A stretch of DNA of 64,000 nucleotides from Ifrita kowaldi (Eukaryota; Chordata; Aves; Passeriformes; Cinclosomatidae), in contig VZRS01007669.1 in the NCBI GenBank assembly GCA_013398055.1, positions 1 to 64,000 of the forward strand, read 5' to 3'. A program made the translations under genes and the position numbers. The notes below the pieces were generated by a model that was given only the letters and a program-made list of their open reading frames with translations, ran no database searches and was not told where the DNA came from. This document shows, piece by piece, positions 34,901 through 46,900 of this stretch (positions are counted from its first letter, which is position 1; each line of letters starts with the position of its first letter).

Positions 34901-37900
34901 TTCTGTTCTGCTTTGCAATATGTTTTTCCTGCATGGAAGTATGGGTGGGTTAAAGTTTGCTGTAAGTCTTATCACAGCTCATAAAATGAGTGGTGGTTTA
35001 TGTGGTCTTCCCTTGACTTCACAGTGTCAAAGTTAATAGATGAAGAAGATGTTTCCCTCAAAGGGATATTGAGGTTTAACCTGAGGATCTCTAGTGCAAG
35101 TGAATTGTAAAGTGGGGAGGATTAACTAACAAAGATGCCAACTTGAAAGCCTTGGTATAAATTTTGAATTTGAGAAATGAATTGGAGCTCTCAGCTGGTC
35201 GTTGTTAAATAATATGGCAGCATTTTGCAGTGTTATTACCTGTGTTAGACTTTTCTCTTATTTTTTTTGTGTGTGTGTTCCTTCTTGTTTAGTTGCCAGG
35301 TAGAAAGCTGGTGTCCTCCGCTGTCTCTCCCAGTATTACCCCACATGAAGATCCTTCCCAGCAGTTCCTGCATCAGAGCCTGGAGAGGGTTTACAACTTT
35401 CAGCACCTTGACCCACAGGGCATACAGGAGCTGCTGGAATTTACCATCCGGTAAGGCCTCAAGCTGACCTGTTTATGGAAAGACGTGTTAGGATTCCAAA
35501 TTTATCTGATGCAGATGCTTTGCTTTTGAATATCAGTGTTGTAATTTGCTGTCCAGCACTTAACTTGAGCCTTCCTCTAGAGACTGTCGTGATAAAAGAG
35601 TGTTCATGACCTGTTTAAAATCAAATTGATGGTCTCAGGTCGGCACTGCCCCACAAAATAATCAGTGTGCGTTTGAGGAGGGGGGCAACTTTTCAGAGTG
35701 TGGTAAGAGTTAGGTAAGGGTGTTCTTTTTGGACTGATCATTTATGCTAAAATATACTCTCAGTTTTTATGGTTTATAGGTGACAGTCTTTTGTGTCATT
35801 CTCAGTTTTGTGTCCTTGTAATTTTGATCATATTATTTGTAATGTACATGCACAAGGTTTTCTTGTTTTACTTTACTGGGGGGAAAGGTGTTGTCCCTTT
35901 GCTCTTGCATTTTCTGGGTCCTGTGGCCCTTCTTTCAGCAGGAAAGGACCTGCTTCTGGTGCTTTGGGAACTCATTGCCAGTCCCACTGGCAAAGGACTT
36001 GGGCCTTCCTCATCACTTTTCAAATCAGAGAGCTTTTCCAGGAATAGACAACATTCTTGCATGCTGCTGTCTGCTGCTGTATAGATAAGGACTCAGTGTG
36101 GGTTTTATGCTGCCTCTTCCATTTCATCTCTAGACTGATTTACACAAACAAAACACTTGAAAAGGATCCTTTCAGTGTGGTTCCTCTGCTTGGAAAGACC
36201 AAACGAGCCTGATTTTGAGAGTTAGAAAAACAATCCAAAATGCTTTGTTTGGAATATGGAATTAAAAAAAAAAAGCGTAATTCTTTTTATTTCTTCAAAA
36301 TAGCTGCCTTCTGTTGTGTGTATGTTGCTGTGAATCACTGTCACACCCATCTGCAGCAGAGAATAAACAGTGTGCTCCTCACTGAAAACCCAGCTGTGGA
36401 AACTGTGAGGTTTGTCCTCAGCTGTTTTGCAGCTGCTGTGTGCCAGCCTAAAATACAGTCTCAAAGCATTTAATGCACTGAACACCTGAAACTGGTAATC
36501 TCTTGGCCAAGCATCCAGAGCCTTTCAGGCATGAGGCTCTGGGAACCTCTCAGGCCATGACTGTTTTCAGTTTTTGAGTTGATGGAAATTATTGGCTTGG
36601 ATTTTTTCCTGATGGGATTGCCCCCCAGGAAACCATACTAAACCAGCTGCTCTTTTCCATTATTAAGAGAAGGGAGGATTTGGACAAAGCCAGAGAAAGT
36701 GTCAAAGGTTACTTTGCAGAGGGCAAGATTTCCCTGCACCAACAATTTGGTTGCTGAGAGCAAAGGAATGGAAGCAGCTCACAGCAGTGGATTCTGCCAT
36801 GGAACATAACTCCCTCCTCCTTTATCATTATTGTAATCCAAGGAAATAACAGACCTTGTGGAGTTTGTGTCTACTTGGGACTTAGAGTTTTGGCTGCAGA
36901 GCCTGGGGGGGAGCATCCGTCTGCAGCGTGGTTAGAAATGTAAGACAGGCTGTTTAGCAAATCTGTCTGTGGTTTAGTTTCTCCATCTATACAAGAGGAA
37001 CTTTTTTTTTCTTACAGAGATGTTGAAATCTGTTTAAGATTTGTAAGGAAATAGAATTAGTGGAATTGGGAGCTGTGTAAGACTAGGAAATGGAATATCT
37101 GCCTAGCTGTTGGCTGAGAGATGACATCCTGTTCCCCATTAGTGTGTTGTGATGGATTGTGACATGGGAATTAAGCACCCGGGAATCTCCTCTTCACTGC
37201 TGTCTGGTAAAAGATGGAATGGAGTATCTGTGTAAGGTTGAGGCTGGCTTGGCTGTTGTTGCATTGTTGTTGAAGAAAAGCACAACCCCTCACTATGAGA
37301 GACATTCAGGTGCTGGAGTGTGCCCAGGGAAGGGCAACGGAGCCGGGAAGGGCTGGAGCACAAGTTGATAAGAAGCAGCTGAGGGAGCTGGGGGTGTTTA
37401 GCCTGGAGGAAAGGAGGCTCGGGGGGACCTTATCTCTCTACCACTGCCTGAAAGGAGGCTGTAGCCAGGTGGGGGTTGGTCTCCTCCTGAGTAACAAGCA
37501 ATAGGATAAGAGGAAGTGGCCTCANGAGGCTCAGGGGGGACCTTATCTCTCTACCACTGCCTGAAAGGAGGGCGTAGCCAGGTGGGGGTTGGTCTCCTCC
37601 TGAGTAACAAGCAATAGGATAAGAGGAAGTGGCCTCAAGTTGTGCTGGGGAGGTTTAGTTTGGATATTAGGAAAATGTCTTCATGGAAGGGTTGTCAAGC
37701 ACTAGAAAGGGCTGCCCAAGGAAGTGGTGGATTCACCATTCCAGGAGGGATTTGAAAGATGTGTGGATGTGGCACTTGTGGTGGGCTTGGCAGTGCTGGC
37801 TTAATGGTGGGACTGGATGATCTTAGAGGTCTTTTCCAACACAAATGATTCTATGATTCTCTGCTTGGGAAAGATTTTCTTTGGCTGCATATTATACAGA

Positions 37901-40900
37901 TAATCTCATGGATTTTTGTTAATGTCTCAGGGCTCAGCAGCTCTCTGGTTTGGCAGAGCCCAAGTTTCAGAATTGCATCCTAAATGCAAAGATAAATCTA
38001 AAATAAACAAGAGGAAATGATCATCTGAAAAAAAGTATTTTAATGACGCAGTAGGAAATGTGGAAGTAAAGTGACAATTTTCATAGACTTTGGATCAAAG
38101 CAAAATGCAGAGAAGAACAGACACATGTTGAAACCACATCATTCAACCTATTTTCAGTTCTGTAACAAAAATTAATTTTGTTTTCTTAATGCACACTTTG
38201 GATCTAAACATGGCTAGCAGTAGAGAACTAAAGCCTTTTTGGGCTCCATTAACTGACAATTTTTTTCAATCCTATTAAAAGCTGCTTATATTGCTGTATG
38301 ATTTACAAGAAATACCAGACAACACACACCATCTAGTTGGGCAAATACCAGTGCATCGGATTCCAGCTTGGCTTAAAAGGGCAGCTCTATTTCAGATACA
38401 CTTGGTTGCATGAGCCTGACACGTTCCAAACAACCTTTCTTAGCCAACATGGATGGTGTGATTTCCCAGCAGTGTAACACAAATGGGTCGTTAGCTGCTG
38501 TCGAAGGCTGGAGTGTTTTAAGTTAAATCTGGAGCTGCCACTCTGCATGGTTCCCATGGGGCTGCAGAGTAATGTGGGTTGACAGACTTACTGCTTCCAC
38601 TGCTGTGCTGGTGCCAGCTTCCCAGAAGAAGGGACATGCCAAGTCCCAAGGTGCAAACTGGTTTGTAGTGTGTGTTTTGCTGCTGTTTCTGGTGCTTGCT
38701 CTAATGAAAGCAGGCAGCAGGAATAGCTGGCTTTGTTGTGACTGCCTTCTGAGTGTGTTTAGATTAAACTGTTCTCTGTCTCAACGTTATTTTTTCTTTT
38801 TTTTTTTTCACATGCTTCAGTGATCTTCAGAGACTTGGGGAACTGCAGTCAGAACTGGCAGGGATGGCAGATTTCACTGCAACTTACCTTCAGTGTCAGC
38901 TGCTCCTCATCAAGGTTTGGCTTCATCTGGGTTTTTTTGTGCTGTTCTTCAAAAATGCCCCCAGTCCATCACAGTGGCATGCTTTCTTGTTTTGATGTTC
39001 ATGCTGAAAAGTGATGTGTGATGAAAGAACAGGTTCTGTGGATTTCTGATAATCCTGCTTCCCTCCTGTGGCAAATAATTTATGCAGTAACTTTGCCAGT
39101 GCAGACCTCTGCTGCTGTACCTAGGACTTATGTTGGTTCATGTGCATTTTATCAGTGCAGAGTTTATTACCTGACAGGGATCACGCTGATCAGGTTGCTC
39201 AGGGCTGTGGGCTGGCAGTAGTATTTAAGTCTCCTGGCATTCTTTGGTGTTTGAGTGTAACTTACACACACGTAAAGCAAGAACTAAAGCAAGCAGCAAA
39301 CAGGTTTCCAGAAGGGACTCCATGAAAGGTTTGTTATGTAAAACCAAGGAGGGATTTCAGGTGCTTTGCTAATGCATAGCTGCCAGTTGGCATATCTCAT
39401 GGCAGGTCTCAAATCCTTGGAATATGTTTATCACCCAAAGAAGGTATTTCAGATGGGCAGTGTTACAGTTCAGTACAATCCAACTGAATCCAGAGTGAAA
39501 TGTGCTGTGCAGGCAGAGGACTAGCATTTGGAGATAGCTTTGTTGCCCTTCTCCAGGGTTTGACTGGAGTGAACCAGATGGTTTTTGCATCTGGCAGAGG
39601 AGTGCTCTGTTTGGAAGAAGGGTAAAAGCTGTATCAGCCATTCTTGGCTCGAGCTGTAGAACAGTCAATAGATCAGTGATGCAGAGGAGTCAGTAATGTG
39701 CGTGGAATGAAAAGTAACTGATAATACCAGGAATCACAGAATATTTTGGGTTGGAAGGGATTTGGAGAATCATCTAATTCCAGACCCCCTGCCACAGGCA
39801 GGGACACCTTCCACTCATCCAATACAATTAGAAATTCTGATACTGCAGAGAGAACCTGAATGCCCTTTTCAGTAGATTTCTTTCCAGTTGCTTCTTTCCC
39901 CAACAGAAAAAAAAACTGCTGGGGGAAAAAGTGTCTTCATTTCCCAGCCTCTCAAGGATCAAAAGGTTCCAGACCTTTAAAGGCTCTACATACCCTGTGA
40001 TTTTAGGCATAGTTAACTGGGATTCTTGGGCCAGCCTGGGTGAAGGATACAGTCTGTATGTTCTTGAGCTTTGGCTGCAGCCAGCCTTGTGCATAGCTGT
40101 ATCTAAGGACAGGCAGCTTCAAAAAGGAGGCAGTGATATAAATCATCCAGTCAAGCTTTCTACATTTTTTTAAACATAAATCAAGAAGCTAATAGAGTGT
40201 GGTAGGCAGTTGGGGTTTTGTTTGGTGTTTTTTGTTGGTTTGTTTGGTTTTTTTAGTACCAATATCAGTGGCTGAATTAGACACAGTATTCATAGTAACT
40301 CCAGGATCTCTGGTGGGGCAGAGACTGTCAGCAGGAAAGTTCAGAAATGTGGCTGTGGAAGGAATTGGGTTTCTGGGGACAGTTATTATTGTTTCCACTT
40401 TTTGCCTGCACTCTGAGATTGCCCCAATCTTGGTCTCAGGGGGGTGATAATGCAGTGGGCTGTTGTTTTTCTTCGTGAAGTACCAGGAGTTTGGCTTGAC
40501 GAGTCTCTCATTCACAGCTTTATTAATATTATTCTCAACTTCTTTTATATTTTCTAGTTGTATAGGTATCTCTGTGTCTTTAGAGAACAATGTATATTTT
40601 GGGGGCTTTTGTTCCCTGTGTTGTATTTAAAAGCACAAAAGCTTTGGCCTGCTGTTTCAACCAGCTGTTTAGACTGTTTATCATAATTTCTTGGGTTTTT
40701 TTGTGTAGGCCTTGCAGGAGAAGTTGTGGAATGTGGCAGCTCCCCTGTACCTGAAACAGAATGCGTTGGCATCTGCTGCAGCAAAGCAGGTGAGGTGGAA
40801 GCAGCTGAGCCTGCATGGAGGCCGGTCCTTGGGTAGGAGTCCTTCCTTGGCCATGGAACAATAATACACCTCTGACCTCCCACTGCCATAGTCTGTCCAA

Positions 40901-43900
40901 GTAAATCTTAGTCCCCCAAACTGGGGTCATTTCCCTTATCTTCAAAAGATGGGTGGTGAGGGAGGGAAGTTCATGACAGCTGTAAAAAGGCAAATATCAC
41001 ACTCATCTTCCAGAAGAGTAAGAAAAAAGATGCAGAGAACTGTGGGCTGCTTGTCCTCGCCTCTTTCCTGGGGAAGGTTATGGACCAAATACTTTTAAAA
41101 GCTGTTTCTAAACAAGATCAGCAAAGCTACTTGGAGCAGCCAAAATGCATTTCTCAAGAACAAGTTATGGCTGACCACCAACAGTGCTCTCTGTGGTGAG
41201 GGGACTGGTGCTGTGAACAAGGGGAGGGCAGTGGGCGTTGCATCCCTTGACTTTAGCAAAGCTTGGATACAGTCTCCCATCATTTCTTTTTCACCAAACT
41301 TGCAGGATTGTGGCTGAATAAGTAGGTGATAAGGGTCCTGCAAATTGAGGAACCAGCTGATATGCTGGAGGACATGGCTGCTGGTGTGGACAGACTGGGC
41401 AGCTGGGATGACAGGAACCTCATCACGTTCAGTACGTTGAATATGAGGCACTACAGGAGGCCAACGGCAGCTGAGATGTCTTGGTTTGGGAAATGGTCCA
41501 GCTCTGGGGAGATGACATCTCTAAGCCTGTGCTGTGTGTTGGGCCTCCCCAGTAGAAGGAAGAGGCTGAAAAACTGGGGCAAGTTCTGCAGAGCGCCACC
41601 AGTGTGGTCAGGGGCTGGAGCACATTACCTGCAAAGAAAGGCTGAGGGAGCTGGAATTGTCCAGCCTGGAGAAGAGCAGGGTTCAGGATGAATTTACTTC
41701 TGTCTACCACTGTATCAGTATAGGATATGAATGAGACAGAGCCAGATTACTCTGGACAAGAGGCAGTCGGCAAATAATGAGAAATTTTGATTGGCTATAG
41801 AGGGAAAATTTACTGTAAGGATGGTTAAATACTATTGCCCAGAGAGGTGGGGGGAATCTCTGTCCTTGGAAGTATTCACAGTTTGATGTGGCCCTGAGTA
41901 ACTGGATCTGAGACCTGCTCTGGGCAGGGGACCAGGCTAGATGACCTCTGTCCCACTCAATCTGGGTTATTCTGATTCTGTGATATATAAATGATCAGAT
42001 CCTGGAAAAACTGAAGCTAAGCCCTAAGTAAAGGTAAAGAAGCAAGCAAGCTATTAAATAATCTGATAACAAATCAAGGGTAGAAGCAAGTTCATGGATC
42101 TGTTGGGAAACTCTGCTGACATTTTGAGTTTTCAGGTAATTAAGATGTAATGGACAGGTACTGCTGTGCATCAAAGCCTTCTCTGCTGTTGATGAGGAGA
42201 AACAAAAGCCATCCAGCTTTTGAAATCTTCTCTGATTGAACTGTTTTTCTTGGGTGCCCTCTTGAGTAGTTTGTGAACCTCTGGAAAGTGTTATCTGTTG
42301 TGATGGTGAATGTAGGTCACTTGCTATCGATGTAAGTTGAAGGAGTATTTCCTGTTAAATAACTTGCAAGTTCTTGGCCTCTACACAGTCATACTGAGCT
42401 CAACTGTATTAATTTGAGCACTTCCTCTTGTCTGCTTGATGTGTTGCTCGGTATGAGAAAAAAATACCAGAATCTGATGATCATGGTTGTGCCAGGGCTT
42501 AACAGTCTGATGGTTTTTTTATCCCTGTGGTGTCTGTCTGGCAGATCCTGGAAGAAACTTACAAAATGGAGTTCATGTACAGCGGAGTGGAAAGTAGACA
42601 AGTGGTCATTATTCACCACATGAGACTGCAAGCAAAGGCCTTGCAGCTGATAGTGACTGCCCGCACCACCAGAGGGTAAGGATGACCTGGTCTGAGGATC
42701 TTCTTGGGGTTAGCTCTAAGATTACTGTCCTTAAGCTTTGTTTAAAAAAACAGCAAGGATAAATTAGACACATAACAGGGCAGCATGCCAGTAACCATTT
42801 GCTAAAGTAATTCAGAAGGAAGAACCATCTTTTGCCTTTTGATACAGCTGTATAGCAACACAATCCTGAATTAGATGACAAAACTATTGGGAAGATGAGT
42901 TTCGGCAGTTGAGTTCTCTCATTTATGAACATAGAAATAGGTTAAAAACATAGTAGAGTTGATATTTGGGATTTATTTAAGTGAGGAAAAGTCATGTATC
43001 AAAAGAATGCACCAATCATGTTTGCTTCATTAAGTACTGGTTGCTGAATTTTTAGCATCAGGAAAGTCTTGTCCTCTTGACTGATCTGCGGCTGCTCTGT
43101 GTGTGACTCAGACAGAAACTGCTCCTGTGCAGGCTTAGGTACACGAGAGGCTCCGAGTGGTTTGTTTTGGCTGCTGAAGTTAAAGAAGTGACACATGGTT
43201 GTAGAATGAGAACTCCAGCTGGTGGAATTAGAGCAAATTAGTTACTGTCCTAGTTCACTTCTGTTTCAGGTTTGTTGCCATCAATTTACTGTGTTACCAT
43301 GGAGGTCCATAGTATATTTGCCTTTTAACCTCTGTTTTATAGATGGAAAATTAATATTTTCTAACAGTGGCTTTGGGAACTTAATTAGTGCCTTATGCAA
43401 ATAGGGGTTTTTTGTGGGAGAGGGATATAGATGAGTGAGGAAAACTTTTTTGGCTCAAAAACTGTAAGATCTTTCCGTTTTTAGGAGGTTTAGTGGGATT
43501 CCAAACCACCTAAATATGTACCGCCATAGAGCCATTTTTCTTCCTTTAAAAGTAAACCAAGGAACATTATTTTCATTACAGAGTGGAACCCCTTTTTGGG
43601 ATGTGTGAAAAATTCCTACAAGAAGTGGATTCCTTTCAGAGGTGACAAACTCCATTGCTTCTTCACTTTATATTAGAAAGTCCCACCACCATTGTCATCA
43701 GGGGATATTCACTTTGTTTTTCATCTCTTCACATCTCCCTTCCCTGCTGTCCTACATTGGGAACCGTCATGGGATAATAATAAAGCAAGAAGAACCTTTG
43801 TAGTTGAAGTCCTTAACATAGAGATGTTATGCTGGTACTTCAGAAACATGCACTCTGAATTAATTTTTTACAGAACAGCTGATTTTTTTTGTTGTATTTA

Positions 43901-46900
43901 TAAGGATTTATCTACTTTGAGTGGATGCTGTTTTGATAAATACTTAATTTTTTTGTTGTTATTTTGTCTCCTGGAGTCCTGATAGCAATTTGACCTTTCA
44001 AAGATTAATAAAAAAACAAATTACCCTTGATGCACTCAACATGGAGCAATAAGTCAGACAGGAAGTCTGCAGTATCTTTCCTGGCCCTGTCTACTGTTTT
44101 TTCCACCTCTTAGTAGTCGCATTTACTTCCAGGGAGAATAGATGTAGTAAGTGCCAATTTGCATGAAAAGATTGACTCTAGTGAAAGGTGTCCCTGCCCA
44201 TGGCAGAGGTTTGGAACTAGGTGATCTTTAAGGTCCTTTCCAACCCAAGCCTTTCTATGGTTCTGATTCTATGAAATAGGGATGAGTTCTGCTGATCCTG
44301 AGGCTCAGTGTGAGGGAAAGATGTACAGGAAATGAACAGTTCTATTCTCCAGCTCCAGCTGGGCTTTAAGGGTAGGGCAGATTTGGTCCTCTTTTCTTTT
44401 CAGGTAACCAGCCACAACTGCCAAGCTTGTGGAATACAAATAAATGTGAATTTAATCAGAACTAGAAGTAAAATTCTGCTCAGCCAGGTAAGGGTGCCTG
44501 TATCTCTGGACTAGCTATCCAGTTCCCTGCTGAGTCATAAAATCATAGAAACACAGAGTCATAGAGTGGTGTAGGTTGGAAGGGACATTAAAGAACATTT
44601 GTTGCAATTCTCCTGCCGTGGGCAGGGACATCTTCCACTAGACCAGAGCTCCATCCAGCCTGGCCTTGAACACTTCAGGGATGGGGCATACACAGCTTCT
44701 CTGGGCAACCTGTGTCAGTGCCTCACCACCCTCACAGTGAAGAATCTCCTCTTAACATTAAATCTAAATCTTTCCTCCTTTAGTTTAAAATCATTCCCAT
44801 TTGCCCTATCATGATCTGCCTGTGTAAAATGTTACTTTCCCTCTTCTTTATAAGCCCCCTCTAAGTACTGAAAATTTGCAATGAGGTCTCCCTGGAGCCT
44901 TCTCTTCTCCAGGCTGAGCAACCCCACCTCTCTCAGCCTGTCATCATAACAGAGGTGCTCCAGCCCTCTGAGTATCTTCTCGGCCTCCTCTGTCCATCTT
45001 ACACTGGGAACTCCAGAACTGGACACAGTACCCCAGGTGGGGTCTCAGGAGGGCAAAGAAGAGGGGAAGAATCCCCTCCCCAACCTGCTGCCCACACCAC
45101 ATAGCCCTTGATGGTGTCAGTTTGAGCACAAGGCACGGTCCCAACTCAAGCAGCCAAAGTCACTTCTTACGTATGAGACACATCAGAAGAGGAATGTAGG
45201 TATCTGATTCTAGCATTATAACTAAATATAAGGATTAAGTAGCTGGACTGAAAATAACAATACTGTAGAAGAAGTTGAAAAAAGTATTTGATTTTTAACC
45301 TATTCTTGACACAGATGTTTCATCTCTGAGCTCCCACATATGCAAGGCAGTTTTGTAGACAAACTGCTGGACTTAATGCCCAGACTTGTGACGTCCAAGC
45401 CTTCAGAAGTGGTCAAGATTCTTCAGACAACACTGCGGCAAAGTACCTTCCTCCACCTTCCTCTTCCAGAGCAGGTTGGTGTAACAGAAGATTAACATGC
45501 AATGTCCTTGTGGACTGTCTTGGCATCTGACTAGTTTCTAATATACCATGAAGCTTTTAGAATTCAGGGTCTTGGTCAGACCCAAGTGTTACTTATTTCT
45601 TCTTTGTCTTCTCATCTAGCATCCTCAGGACTACTGCTAAAAATATGGAAAACTTAATAAAAAAATAAATCCAAAGTTCATGCACATCTCTGTTAAGAAC
45701 AGTACTAATTACAGATTTTTTTTTCTTTCCTCTTTCACCCACCTCCTTATTTTTGCCAATCACTTTGCCTCTAACAGCTCCATAGAGCCACTGCAAATAT
45801 CATTGAGCCTACTGGTGAATCTGATAATCCCCTGAGGTTTACATCAGGGTTGGTTGTGGCACTGGATGTTGATGCAACTCTGGAACACGTGCAGGATCCC
45901 CAAGGAACTGTTAAAGTTCAGGTAAGAAGTCACTTGACATAAATGCAAACAAGATTGTGTCTTGGGGGGGATTTCTTTAAGGATGTCAATAATTTTAGAT
46001 TGCAAATAATGATACACTTTATTAGTAACAATGCTGGATTTCTGTGTTTTGACCACACATTCAGAAACTGGTTTGTCTGTAGTGCACTGAGAGTTGACTT
46101 GGGTGCAGTTCTGAGAGTTTGCTTTGAGGACTTGGTTCTGTGCTTCCTTGTGCACTGTGCACATTATGGACACGAACATCAATAAATGCTGGTGAGCTTC
46201 CAGCTGGTCTAGGGGGAGGAGGAGGAGCAAAAGAAGTTGTTCCGAATGGCACAAAAATACACAGGCTCTTGGCTCTCCAGCTTTTCTTCCTGCTGCTGAA
46301 TCACCAGTTTTAGATGCAGCTGAGGAGGTAGGAGTGGTATGATCCAAGTAAAATATACAAAGTCACTGCTTAACAAAGAAACAAAAACCTCAGTTACAAT
46401 GCAGAGGAAAAAGCTGATGTCAGTGTGGTCTTTTTTTCCACCTTGAATGGCAGCATGTGGCTGTTACATCTGGGACAGCTGAACTCCTGGCTCCAAGCTA
46501 AAGCCTGCTGTTCTTGCCTTCCCAACTGAAACAGAAAATACCCAAGTAATGCACTGTGCAGATCCTCAGTCCAGTTGCCATTCCTTTATTCTTTGTTCCC
46601 CTCTAGGTGTTGTATCCAGATGGGCAAGCACAGCTAATCCATCCTAAACCAGCTGACTTCCGAAATCCTGGCCCTGGAAGGCACAGGCTGATAACTCAGG
46701 TTTACCTCTCGCACACAGCCTGGACAGGTAACGTTAATGATACAAGTTAACGTGGTTGTGTGGCTGTGCTTTTATTAGACACAAGTTACATACCCACAGT
46801 CTGGGGGGGCTCTTGAGGATCCTGGAGTCTCCAGCTGTGGTTGGTGCTGCCCTTAGTGTCAGTCAGGCCTTTGAGCAGTTACCGCTCCCTGTTTACCAGG

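Larger units (their letters stand above)
43642..45314 (+). other. INTS4: INTS4 intron 19
   Basis: Contains two CR1 copies in opposite orientation (44170-44273 and 44535-45150). No other element was seen. Confidence 0.78.

Noticed and set aside
45844..46347. 167-codon minus-strand ORF over INTS4 exon 21 and intron 21
   Set aside because: It is antisense to a confirmed exon and runs through its donor into intron, with no family resemblance.
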